This document shows, in pieces, positions 41,621 through 55,000 of a stretch of DNA of 64,000 bases; position 1 is the first letter of the stretch; every line of letters begins with the position of its first letter. The translations under genes were made by a program, and so were the position numbers. Source of the DNA: Mactromeris polynyma (taxonomy: Eukaryota; Mollusca; Bivalvia; Venerida; Mactridae); assembly GCA_032209605.1 (NCBI GenBank), contig JASFXZ010000007.1, forward strand, positions 22,318,264-22,382,263. The letters are read 5' to 3'. Below the pieces are notes generated by a model. The model was not told the DNA's origin. It searched no databases and worked only from the letters and a program-made list of their open reading frames with translations.

Positions 41621-43034
41621 AAAATGTAAAATTAGACAGAACAGATGCAGAATAGAACAACTGCCGTAACAATATTAGCAGTACTATCTATACTTTTAAA
41701 ACAGCAAACAGTCTACTTGAGCTTTCACCCTTCAAACTGTACCAATGCAGCACTTTGATTTAAAGATTGAGCAAATCACTAGAATACTTGACAGAAAAAT
41801 TTAATCAATCACGGTCACCATTTTGTGGAACATACATTGGGTTAACACAAGCAGTATTCACTAAATCAAGAACAAACCACTTTAGCGTTCAGGAAATGAA
41901 GTAGTATTAGTCGGCAATTGATCTATGCTCAAACTGAATATTGCATCAAAAAGCCATCGAGACAGATTAAAAACATTTCTCAACATTTAATGAACGACAC
42001 AAAATTCAAAAGCCAGTCCAAACTGTTTCCAATAAAACATTTTAAGAAGACAGTGTTTGGTTCAATATGTCACTAATTAGCACGCTTTAACATAACACCC
42101 ACCAAAATTCCTTCTATTCAACTGTATCAAGTCAACTTTACAGTCAGTAGAGACACACGACTTATATCATCAGAACACGAAACCCATTGCTAACTTATCC
42201 ATTTATATACCAACACTAAATAATATTTGAAATTAGCATCAAATCTTTTTCGGTAATTTACTGTTTGTTCACATCTCAAAAAAAATGACTCAAAGTTGAT
42301 GATAAGCCACGTGCAAACTTAACACATGTATCAATAATTCATAAATAACAAACATACAAGACAAACATGATCACTTACACAAATATCACTTAAGTTATAT
42401 CTCTATGTTAAAAAAAAGGAGTAAATTATGCACTAAATTTAACATGACTCCGAGACTATTCCACTACCTAACTAGACCTTTATAGATTGTGTAATATCAT
42501 AACATACCAGTAAATACAAAAACATGAACTCAGAGTATATTGGAATTTCATACTCATTGAATATTACATGAAAATAGTTTTTAAGTTCATTCAAAAAGTC
42601 ATCAAAGCATAGAGTCATAATAATCTGAAATAGCAATTAAAGTAAAAAATCGTAATAAAATAACTATTAAGAATGGTGTTGCTCCACAACATACAATGTA
42701 AGAATTTCAATTGCAAAACTTTTCATCATATGATCCGGATCTTATTCAATCTCTAGCGATTTCAGGATGGAAGATAATTAATGAGTATCACATCAACACG
42801 TCTTCGTTGAATTCCAGACCAACGATGAAACGAGACATTTCATTGGGACACATCCAGCAGTTGTAACAAAACTTCTCATTGGATGATACTAATATGATCT
42901 CATCACTTCATAACTGAATGCAATAACATCACAAATTACGGTATAAGTATATGTCAAGCTGCATTCTGAGTTCATAGCAGAAACATTTTTGTTGCACCAC
43001 CTCAATCATATCAAAATTAAGGCAAACATTGTTT

Positions 43035-46000
43035 TCAGGACTGTTCAACGTGTTGTAAGGCTGTTTCCAATTTGCTTGTGATCTGAAAAAGATTAGAACC
43101 AGGTGAGTCATACGATATTTATAATAATGGAATAGCGAACAGAACAGCATCTCAGTAATGTTTTATTTGCACACAAACATTCTAATAAATACTGTGTTAT
43201 CTCAATCATACAATAAAGATTTTACAACCTTGGCTCTCTTACCTCCTGAAGTTCGACACCAAATTACTTATCATAATTTGCATCTATATCAGAATCTAGA
43301 AATCATAAAAGATCAAGTCAAACAATCTATGAAGTATGTTAAATATACAATACCTCCCGGTAAAACTCGATCTGGCCCCTGAGAAATGTCGTCATAGCAT
43401 CTTTGAAATCGACACATCGGCTTGTCTGAAAATGATTGATCTCTGCCATAGTTCCGAAACTGATTGTATCAGCACGTTGTGTTACACCTTGTACGAATGA
43501 TTCCTGCATCTTCCCTTCTGCTTGCTGTTTCACACATTCTCTCGCTTTACCAATGGCACCCTTTAAACAAAAATAATGTTTACAAGAAAACAAGACAATA
43601 TATGTGACCTGTTTATGAATGCACCATGTACAGTCAAACCTGTGTTAAAGACCACCTGCGAACAAAGACCACTATTGCAAAACCTGTCTGCAAAGACCAC
43701 CAATTTTATCTCCCATCAGACCATTTTTAATGATATTTAATCTGTTAATAGAGACCACCTGTAAACAAAAACCACATTTTGCTGTTCCCATGGGTGGTCT
43801 TTACAGACAGGTTTGACTGTATATGTATCCCACACTATATTTTGGTATTTCAGAATGTATAGGATCACAAGATATTGCACTATAAAGTAATATTTTGAAC
43901 ACTGTAATCAAGTTCTCAATGGTCAGTTATAATGTACTGATTATAGGAAACCACATTATAACTTTATCAAGTATGAAATGCCATAAACTGAAGTTACATT
44001 AAATATTTTACATGCAGACAAAAAAGGAACAACAAAAGTGTGTTACTTATAGTACAAACATGTAATGAAGTTCAGTACGGATAATGTGTACACCATTTCT
44101 ATAAACCAATTTATGAATGCTCCCACTTTCTGGAAAAACTAATACTGGTATCTAAAATGTAGGTGTGGATGTGAGCTTTGGAGGGTACCAACTTGCAATC
44201 CCTGTGTTGAGATGCCAGCACTTCATCCAAATATACCAAAGCGGCACAGATTCTTTACTGATTCAAAAACATTTTCAATAAGTACATGAAGCAATATTAA
44301 CTTCCAACATGACTCGGACGCGAAGAACAACCAACTTTGTACTGAATTACCTTCAGTCACACTGTCATAAAGAACATACACTCACCCGACGTGCAAACTT
44401 ACCATTACTAGACTGACAGTGTAGTGCTATACCACCATAGATAACGAGACGGGCCGTCCACATTTATAAGTTTCTCGTGAGAATAGCAATTTCGTGTTTT
44501 ATACTTACTTCATGGACTTTTATAACATCAGGGAACTGTCCCAGAATTCCTCTGTATTCATTTAGCGTATCCATCAACGGCTCAAGGTCATTTCTTGGCT
44601 ATAACAATATGTAAAAAGAATATGAAATACATGCAAATAAACATAATGAAAGAAATATTACATTATTAAGACACATTCATCTTCAAACTAGATATTAATT
44701 TATTCATATTGTTAAAGGTATGACCAATACTATGCAATAACCATGCATAGATTGCATGTATGCAAGTAGCTATTGAGTATTTGTGGTCCATAAAAGACCT
44801 GACAAGTATAACAACAGTATAGTGTATTGTAATTTTATATACAAACGAAAACATTGAGTCAATAAGTAACAAAGTAATCTGAATTCAAACTAAAATTAAA
44901 ACACAAAATTACAAATAAGTTTCTGTTCAAAATCAATGTTAAATGATTTAAAGATATAGTATGCTCATTTTTTGTTCAATTTTTTACTGAAACAAACATG
45001 AAAAATATATTTCCTATAGTTAAAACATCAATAAACATGCATTAACAATGAATGACCTCATAATGTATTGATCCGTATTTGGTGAAAAAGATGTTTGTAC
45101 GTCATTAAATTAAAACAAAACTTGGTTACACATTGCACTTGTTCTTAATACTTATTAGAGATGTTTTAGCCAATGCAACAACAATACTAGATGAAGCCAA
45201 TTCAAGCATTTTATGTTCAGATGAGCCAGATACATCTTTAAAAATGATCATCGCACAGAATAATTGCTAACAGTATCCTCCTTTTATACGATACACATTG
45301 CTTCTAAAACAGGATAAATGTATACGCAACTTTTTATATATTTATGGACTAGTCTGTCTTTCCAAAACACCGGACAATTTATGCTCCAAATGTAAACTTT
45401 TATTTGGTAATTTTCTATTTAACAAGCAAACATACTCTATGAGGTAACCACATTATTCCTTTATGAACAATGAAATGCAAAAAATAGAATTGTTATTCAT
45501 ATGCAGTTTAAAAAGAAACACCTAACAGAGAGTGTTACTTATAGTACAAACATGTAATGATGCTCAGTACAGATTATGCATACATCACGTCTATAAACCA
45601 GTTTATTCATTCTCTATATGAGTTATATGCAAAATTTAACAAGACATCAGGGCAGCTTTTTCATAGCTGAGCAACTAAAGAATTTTGTTAAATTCTGAAA
45701 CACAATATAAATTTAAGAGAATGACAAAAAACAATATCATTCCCTATAGTCATATAGTTCATATATTTCGCACTTACCTGTTTCTCGTATAAGTCACCTA
45801 TCTCATTATATATGTCTCCAGTATGATCCATTGCACCTGTTAACTGTTGGGAATCTGAAAATATGCAATAATCCGGAATTACATATTCTGGAGAACCTTA
45901 ATCTTTGGAATTACACCATACATGTCGCACCATACGGATGATACATGTACCGTATACGTCCAACATGTCGCACCATACATGTACTGTATACGACCAACAT

Positions 46001-49000
46001 GTCGCACCATACATGTACCGTATATGACCAACATGTCGCACCATACATGTACCGTATATGACCAACATGTTGCACCATACATGTACCGTATACGACCCAC
46101 ATGTCGCACCATACATGTACCGTATATGACCAACATGTCGCACCATACATGTACCGTATACGACCAACATGTCGCACCATACATGTACCGTATACGACCC
46201 ACATGTCGCACCATACATGTACCATATATGACCCACATGTCGCACCATACATGTACCGTATACGACCACTATATCGCACCATATATGTACCGTATATGAC
46301 CAACATGTTGCACCATACATGTACCGTATACGACCAACATATCGCACCATATATGTACCGTATATGACCAACATGTTGCACCATACATGTACCGTATACG
46401 ACCAACATATCGCACCATATATGTACTGTATATGACCAACATGTTGCACCATACATGTACCGTATACGACCAACATATCGCACCATATATGTACCATATA
46501 CGTCCAACATGTCCCACCATACATGTACCGTATATGACCAACATGTTGCACCATACATGTACCGTATATGACCAACATGTCCCACCATACATGTACCGTA
46601 TATGACCAACATGTCCCACCATACATGTACCGTATATGACCAACATGTTGCACCATACATGTACCGTATATGACCAACATGTCGCACCATATATGTACCG
46701 TATACGACCAACATGTCGCACCATACATGTACCGTATATGACCAACATGTCGCACCATATATGTACCGTATACGACCAACATGTCCCACCATACATGTAC
46801 CGTATATGACCAACATGTCGCACCATATATGTACCGTATACGACCAACATGTCCCACCATACATGTACCGTATATGACCAACATGTCGCACCATATATGT
46901 ACCGTATATGACCAACATGTCGCACCATACATGTACCGTATACGTCCAACATGTCGCGCAGTGCAAGTAAAACTAATCTATCTGCATTTAAAAAATTACA
47001 CTGATAGACTAACTTAACTTCCATCCCTCAATGTGTTTTGCTAATAAGTTAATCTATCAAAAAGTATATTCTTCAATTTCACAAGCATTAATCGAGGAAT
47101 AATGAATATAATTTAAAAACTGGAAACAAATCAGTAACTGTGAAGTATTGTTTATTATTATCAATGCCATTTGACAAATATTTCAACATTAAACCAGGTG
47201 CAAGAGTTACCTCCCTTATACAGGGGTGTCAACAGAACCAATATCTCAATCCTGAAACTAAGTGGAATCGAAGAACTCATCCATGGACTTGTCCGCAGAA
47301 CACCTCGGCTGTTATTGCACGTGTTTTTAAAAATACGTTCATACTCAATTACATTTGTTCAGTAGGAGATTTGCACCTACCACCCTAACCCCCCCCCCCC
47401 ATAAAACTGACAATGATCTTGTACAATAAAATTTACAAGTGGAAACGTATAAATATGACACTTACAACTTCCTTTGTCTAAAGTGAAAGTCCCAGCAACA
47501 GCTTTGAAAGCTGTGCCAATCTTCTGAAATTCTCGTTTGAATGCTGAAAACAGAATTAGAAAAAAATATCAGGATTTATTTCAAAAATTTGATTTTTATA
47601 TTTTCTTTTATTGAATTTAATTATTATGGTCATATATATCCAAAATATATAACAGTCAGTTTGCTACTATATATTCCTTGGGTTTGTTTTAGTTCTACTA
47701 CCTTGCTCTCTCCACATAATCAGAGAGATAAGGAATGACTATAGATATATAAGTCAATGAAATGTATAGAAATGTTATACACTGCGTTCAATACTCATAA
47801 TTATTGGTCTGAAATTTAACTATAAAGCCTTCAACTCAACATCAACTTTTCCCAATGCATACATATAAATAACCCTTATCTCATAAATTGTGAATTAATT
47901 GTCAAATATGAAGCAAAATCCACCTTCATAGATAGTTCCCACATTTACAATATTTACCTCCCTTGTTCTGAATAGTCGGCCATATTGATAGGCAAATGTC
48001 CTTAACGTTTATAAGGAACTTAAGGTAAATGATCATAAAATAATCAGATATAAAAAAATAACTTATCCATTATGCTCTTGTGGGCTCAGAAAGTTGAAGA
48101 AAAAGTGGTTGTCAGAATCAAGTTTTCCTGGTATTTTCTAAATTATCACATATTTGGGAATCACTTCTATAAGTGCTTATCAGTTTTGCCTGTCAAAATG
48201 GTTGATGATTAAGAACAAGGGACATAGATATTGTAGACGTGGAAACTTTCTATTATTTCACCTCCCAAGGTCAACAAACATAAAACTAAGACTTACGTCC
48301 TAGATGCTTTTTTCTATGATCAAATGCAACCGCTGATAATATTTTTACATTCTCTTCCATATTTTTCTGAAACTTGCAGAAACTTTCCATTTGTGCTTCC
48401 CTGTAATACAAATAAGAATCAATCAATGTACTATTTAATATAAGTGATATAATGACCATTGTAACATACATACATACATATACCGGTACACACATATATA
48501 CACATACATACATATACACACATATATACACATACACACATATATACACATATATACACAAACACACATATACACACATATATACACATACACACATATA
48601 TACACATATATACACATACACACATATACACACATATATACACATACACACATATACACACATATATACACATACACACATATACACACATATATACACA
48701 TACACACATATATACACATACATATATATACACACATATATACACATACATACATATACACACATATATACACATACATACATATACACACATATAAACA
48801 TGTATATACATATAACACATCAACACATTTCAATAATTTTACATTTCAAAAGAGAAATTTTTCAAGAATCAAATCAATTCCACAACAAGATACATGTATA
48901 TAAAAATAGTAAACTATTCAGTTTCTAGCCTGTTTTTACGAATTACCAAACACTTTCTATTATAAACTTCTTGCACGGGGTAATGTGGAAAAGTTGAGTT

Positions 49001-52000
49001 TCTTTTGCACTTGTGAGCATGATTTTAAATGTATTCACTTCACGTTGATGCAGCTCTTCAGTAGATTTGTAGATTTTAAATTCTGAACTTTCATATATCT
49101 TCAAGTCTCTGACAAAAAAAGAATGTTAATCTTTCTCAATATATATTCATTCCTAACAAGACAGTAAATAATTCCAAATTGCAGCAATAGGGAGGTTACA
49201 AGAGTATTTATAGACTGTACTACTGCTAAGCAACTTATGTCTTTTGAACTTAAACAATAGTTGGTCTTTTAAAGTTAACTATTAGAACGTTAACATGTGA
49301 ATTTGAAGTAGGACATACATCATTGTGTACATTTATGTTTGGTGTGTGATAAATTCAGTATAATGGTAGGCAGAGACAGCATATCTGTTTGATATTTACG
49401 ATGGCTTTGATGAATAATGGACGTATAAATTATATTAATTAGCTGTACACATACATAATTATATATATATATAGGTATAAGGTTTTTGTCAAGGCATGTG
49501 TCACCTTCGCATTCCATCAAAATACAGTAAAACCTCAATAAGAAGACCACCCTTGGAACCCTTGAAAACTGGTCTTAATATTGAGGTGGTTTTAATATTG
49601 AGGTGGTCTAAATATTGATGTTGAATAATGAGCAAAACAGTGAAAATGGACTTGGAAATTGTTTTCTTAATTTTGAGGTGGTCTTATTATTGAGGTGGTC
49701 TTTAAGTGAGGTTTTAAGATAGATCAGAGGATGTATAAGTATGAAGCTTATTTAATAAAGCAAGTGCAATGTAAACTGGATTCCATTCATTGACTCACTG
49801 TAACATTTTTCACACTCGGGCAAATCATTGTCTGTCACAATACAGCACATCTCTTTCAGTGACCTTAATCTTATATATAAGTGATATTACAGTGTTTTAA
49901 CAAAAAACGTAAAAACATTACTTGCACAGTTCTTGTTCCACAGTTTATGCTCAACTGCACAAATTACCATTCAAACATTGTTTGTTTGTTTCATCGGGTT
50001 TAACGCCGTTTCTCAACGATATTTCAGTTATATACGGCGGCCGGTTCACCTAACCAGTTTTTCCTGGACTGAATTCTTACCAGTACTAACTTACCCTTCC
50101 ACAAGGAGCCGGCAACTTCTCCACATGTGGAGGAAAATCGACATTTTTGTCAAATTTTCATGGAAGGGTATGACCTGCCGCGACCGGGAATCGAACCCGG
50201 ATCGCCGGGTAACAAGTCCAGCGCACTGGACCACGGCCGCGGCTTGCTACAAACACTATGTCAGAACATTACCCAGGAAGCCAACTTACACTTCACCGTT
50301 CTGCATGGCTACTGGTGGTGTCTGTAATATCCTAAAGAACTTGCCACCAGTATATGCATCCTTTTCTGCACTTCGCTTCCCTTGTTTCCATTTCTAAAAA
50401 TACAGGAGATATCATAAAATTAGCAATTTTTGCGAGGAATTAATTTTCGCTATTTCCACATGATCGATATATTTATGAAAATAAATGCCTCACTATATTG
50501 TCATGTTAATTTACAACGAAACTGAGAGTAGAAACTCGCCAACAAACCTCTCCAGAAACCTGTTAACTTCAATTGGCAATTTTTTCCCTCACCAAAATAT
50601 CTGATTTACAGTATTAACACAAAACTTGATCAACACGGGGGGGGGGATAAGATGAAGACTATTTTCCTCACCAAAATATCTGATTTACAGTATTAACACA
50701 AAACTTGATCAACACGCGGGGGGGGGGGGGGGGGGGGATAAGATGAGGACAATGAATTGTACTATCAAAGGGCAATTATATCTAATCTGAAAGTGTGAGA
50801 ATAAAATGTTGAGATATCAGATTAATATCTAACAATAAAGTTTACAGAATGAGGTCAGATTGCGGTAACATAGCTGTAATTAAATGAAATATAACCTTCT
50901 GGCCTCATTAACCACTGTTTATCTTCTACATCAAGAGGCCAAATTTTCAACAAGCAAAGTCATACTGGGGCATTCAAGATTTTATGTAAAAACAGTATTG
51001 ACTACTGGTAGGTAGAAACTCATTAACTTTCAAGTAAAATCCTTCCACAGTTTTATCAGTCACATGCCCAGTCAGCTCAGGTGGTAAAGTAGTCGACTGT
51101 CAACTTGATGGTTATAGGTTCGAACCCCAGGAGGCTTATGTTCTCCATGGTCATTTGGCTGAAGACAAATCATCCAACGTAATTTGTCCTCAACCTCAGA
51201 CTCATATAATGTTACCCGGGTATACTGTTTATGTCAGCTGACTGCGACACATCAATGAAAAAACATGAGAAACCCGAAGACAATATTACATAAGTCCTTG
51301 AAAACATATTTTATGCGGAAATGTTTTGTACAATCTGGGGTATGATATGAAATGTACCTTGTCGTCTGTACATGTAAGAAAATGTAGAAAGACATCAGAT
51401 TTTGACAGAACAGGATGCCTGCAGATTCTGTCAACCCAAAATTGTAGTAACTTCATTCTTTGATCTATAAATTCCTCTTCATATCGACCTGAAAGAACAC
51501 AAACATTGGGCAATGAATTACACAATACATTTAAAGATATTTTTCACAGAGGAATGATGTCAAATAATACCTAGGTATGAGAAAGGATCTATATTTAAGA
51601 ACGGTATGTGCTACCCCCTCTTGGTATGAGTGATGAGTTTCCATCTTAAAAAGTTTTAAAAAGATTCAAGTTCAGTGAAGAAATATGATTGAAATTTGAC
51701 CAAATGAATGGTTATATAATGGAATGATGAAGAAGGTACCACATTCTTATGAGTTTATATAAGTCAATGATAAGTACTAGAATAATTTGATTCATATTAA
51801 CAATAATTGTACTTCAACCTGAGAATGGAACATGTATACCCAAAATATGATCAATATTGATGAATGAGAGGAAAAAATTACACATGTTATTCACAGAAAA
51901 TGATGATGCGTTCTTGAAATCTATTCAACAATTTGTAATTATAAGAAAAAGTATGATATAAAGCATTGTACCAATCAATTATAAATGTTTGTTTAGTGCA

Positions 52001-55000
52001 CCAGTAAATGATTCAAGTATAGTTTATGTAGAACAAAGTTTTGTAATTAAGTATGAAAGCGAATTATTAACATAAGTGCGTACACCAAATATCACCAAAC
52101 AGGATGTATATACTTGTAGGAAAAGAAACAAAACAACACTTAAGGGCAACATGATAACAATGTAACTTGTACAGATTGAAGATTTCTAGTCCAGATATCA
52201 TTATGCTTGTATGTTGGATTATGTGTCCGATCAGCAATTATTGAGTTATGCGGAGATGGCGTTTTTTGTAGCAGATATAGTACTGCCACAATGTGACACC
52301 ACACTTAAGACATGTGACATGATGGCAGTAACATTAACTGTAAAACCCTTTAAATGCCGAACGTATACAAGGGAGCTGATGGCATCACTTTTAAACAATT
52401 TTCCTATAACATTTGTACTTGGCCAGGAGTTGGACATGCCATCTTCCGCCTGCCTGGGGATCACTCTACCACTGAGCTGTTAGGGTTGATTACATGTGTA
52501 ATTAGGATGTTACAATAAGATACTATTATTGTAACTATTTGTATATAAATATAACATTGTATCGGGTTTACTTCGGATATGAAACAGAGGTCAATATATC
52601 AAAGGTTGTATTTAACTCGGACAAATCAGGTGACCTGGAACAACGATAAACCAGAACATGTACAGGGAGATGTATAAATAGGACAATATTGAACACAATT
52701 ATGGTACATTATATAGGTAACCATGGACACATGGCATCATGTGATACTTGGGAACCTTTATTCTGACTGACCTGCTCTGGCAGAGGACGAGATGTTAAGA
52801 GCGCCAAAAGCAGCTGAAAATTAGTGCATTGAAAAAATAAAGAATACAAAATGTACTTTAAGTTTTGCATATAAATGAAGCAACAATTACAGGCAGTAGA
52901 GAATATGTAGACCATATACATGAAATAAGGTTAAACACAGTCAGAATCTTGTAACATAGAAGACAAATTAAACTACCATCTCAAACTACCATTATAATTA
53001 CTACATTCCAACACTAGTCAGACTTTTGATCCCTAAAAGTTCCTAACAACACAAAATGTGTAACTAAATACGTGTAGTATGAATTAATAGCTGGAATAAG
53101 TAAAAATGTAACAACATTTAGGATAAAAACTCAACATAGAACTCTTATAAGGAGTATGTAAGTTTTAGATCATGTTTATCACAGCAATAATATAAATCCT
53201 CAAATCTAGCTTGTACTCATGCGTACCAGATTGTGTTCAAACAAATGGTCATACTTTGGGAATTGTACTTTAAGGCCAAATGACAATATCAGATTATAAT
53301 TTTTAGGATTCACAATTATTATTTGACCTTACATATATATCTATATTTCAGAGCTATAACATCAGTTTAACCGACATAGAGATGGGTCAGCTACCATATA
53401 TGGTAAAGTATAAAATAGCAACTTTCTTATTGCATGCTGATAACACAGGTATCTGATTGGTATATATACTTATATTAAGTATTGTTTTATTAAATTAATA
53501 ACCGTGAATGCATGGATATATTACCCGGGCAAGGTAATTTCAAAATGGGTGTTCAGCGTTGTTTGTGCTTTTCTGTGCGCTGGACGGAGAAAAGTTGCAA
53601 ATTGTGTTTTGATAGAAAAGTAAATCAAACATCTGTTATGGTTTTACGCGCCAGAGCATTTCCTTACCTACATTGACAAGGATTTGTCATGGAAGTTCAT
53701 GCACCAGTTCAATCTATTAACACTATGCATGTACACATATGAACATTTACATTAAATCAGTGTACCAAATCAAGCAATAAATTATTAGTTTTGAAGTATT
53801 GAATTCAGTGCACCATATCAAAAAACAAATGATTAGTTCTTAAGAATTGAACATAAATATTCATGCATGTTATTTTTTGCAATGCCATAATAACATTCCT
53901 CACTGAAAGAATTGACCATATTGTGACTATAAACTTAATTAATTAACCAATTAATACCTTATTGTTTCCTAAATCATAAACTATTATCATTAAAGTATAC
54001 AAGACAATCAAAGATTACTGTTAAACAGTCATAGAATGCATATTTGTGTTAAACAATAGCCTGGCAATGTATCTATAAAACACAGAAACTACAGAATACA
54101 TTGAAACTCATAAAAAAGGTAAAAATATATTTTATTTTTTATTAACACCTATAATTATGCTGGTTGTCTGATACAAAATAGATAACTTATAAACGCTTTA
54201 TTCATTAACTCTAAATATAAAACTGTGTAAACTTATGATATATACAACCGTCATTACACAAAGCCTATATTTATTGTAGAGGACATACTAATTATACCTT
54301 GGAAAAAGAATTATCTTACTAACAATTCATTATCAAGTTGTCAATAGATAACAAGTAACCATGATATATCAGACTAAATCTGATAATACTCATAACAACC
54401 GCCCATTATTACACTAAACAAAAAATATCAACTCATGCAACCATTACCACCTAATTAAGTCATACTAACATGTCAATGATTAGTGTATGTACTGCTATAA
54501 TTGATGTATGTGACTCATGTGAAAGCATGTTATAGAGGCCTAGTAAACACTATGTAAGAGACATATTGAATACTTGTAATTTCTGAATGATTAACTGTAT
54601 CGTTCACACTCATTATTTACGACACATGGGCATTAGTAACATATCACCTACATGATGAATGAAAGTTACGTCAGTGTAATAAGTATGGACGAAAATGTGT
54701 GGTCTTTTTATACATTGGACATAAAAATAAATCATCTATATATAGACAGCAAGCATGTAATTATAATAAAAAGGAACATATCAATAGCGTAACAAAATGA
54801 CAGCCATGTTATATCTATGTACCAAAAGGCTTCAGGCATTTTTCTATACATGTAGTAGTCACTAATAAACTTTAAAAGAAGACAAATATTACAAAAATAT
54901 GAATGAATTAATAAAAAAAAAATTAATAAAATTTTCTTTACAAATAAATTCCCAAAAATATTCCCAAAAAACCTGGTCTGTGATGGAAAATATACAAGAC

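Larger units (their letters stand above)
36095..43034 (-). other. Possible long 3' UTR of the sorting nexin
   Basis: About 6.9 kb after the sorting nexin stop on the - strand holds no coding exon I can support. It is AT-rich with scattered small transposable elements (39196-39413, 39712-39787, 41231-41620). A minus-strand AATAAA at 36115-36120 is followed by a GT-rich stretch, a plausible distal poly(A) site. Many earlier AATAAA matches exist, so the UTR may be much shorter. Confidence 0.25.

Noticed and set aside
45898..46966. Frames of about 344 and 351 codons on the - strand and several on + in the 34-bp array
   Set aside because: They are pure minisatellite readings that exist in more than one frame and on both strands, lie in an intron of a well-supported gene, and show no domain.
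48286..48801. 171-codon - strand frame rich in VYMCVYVC
   Set aside because: Microsatellite translation that happens to run into the genuine sorting nexin exon 48400-48297; only its last part is coding.
50176..50243. tRNA gene on the - strand
   Set aside because: The acceptor and T arms pair well, but the anticodon arm is not regular and a SINE body follows directly.
49933..50397. 154-codon + strand frame
   Set aside because: It lies mostly in an antisense tRNA-derived SINE and then runs antisense through the real exon 50393-50290.
52211..52483. 90-codon + strand frame
   Set aside because: Antisense to a tRNA-derived SINE; no independent coding evidence.
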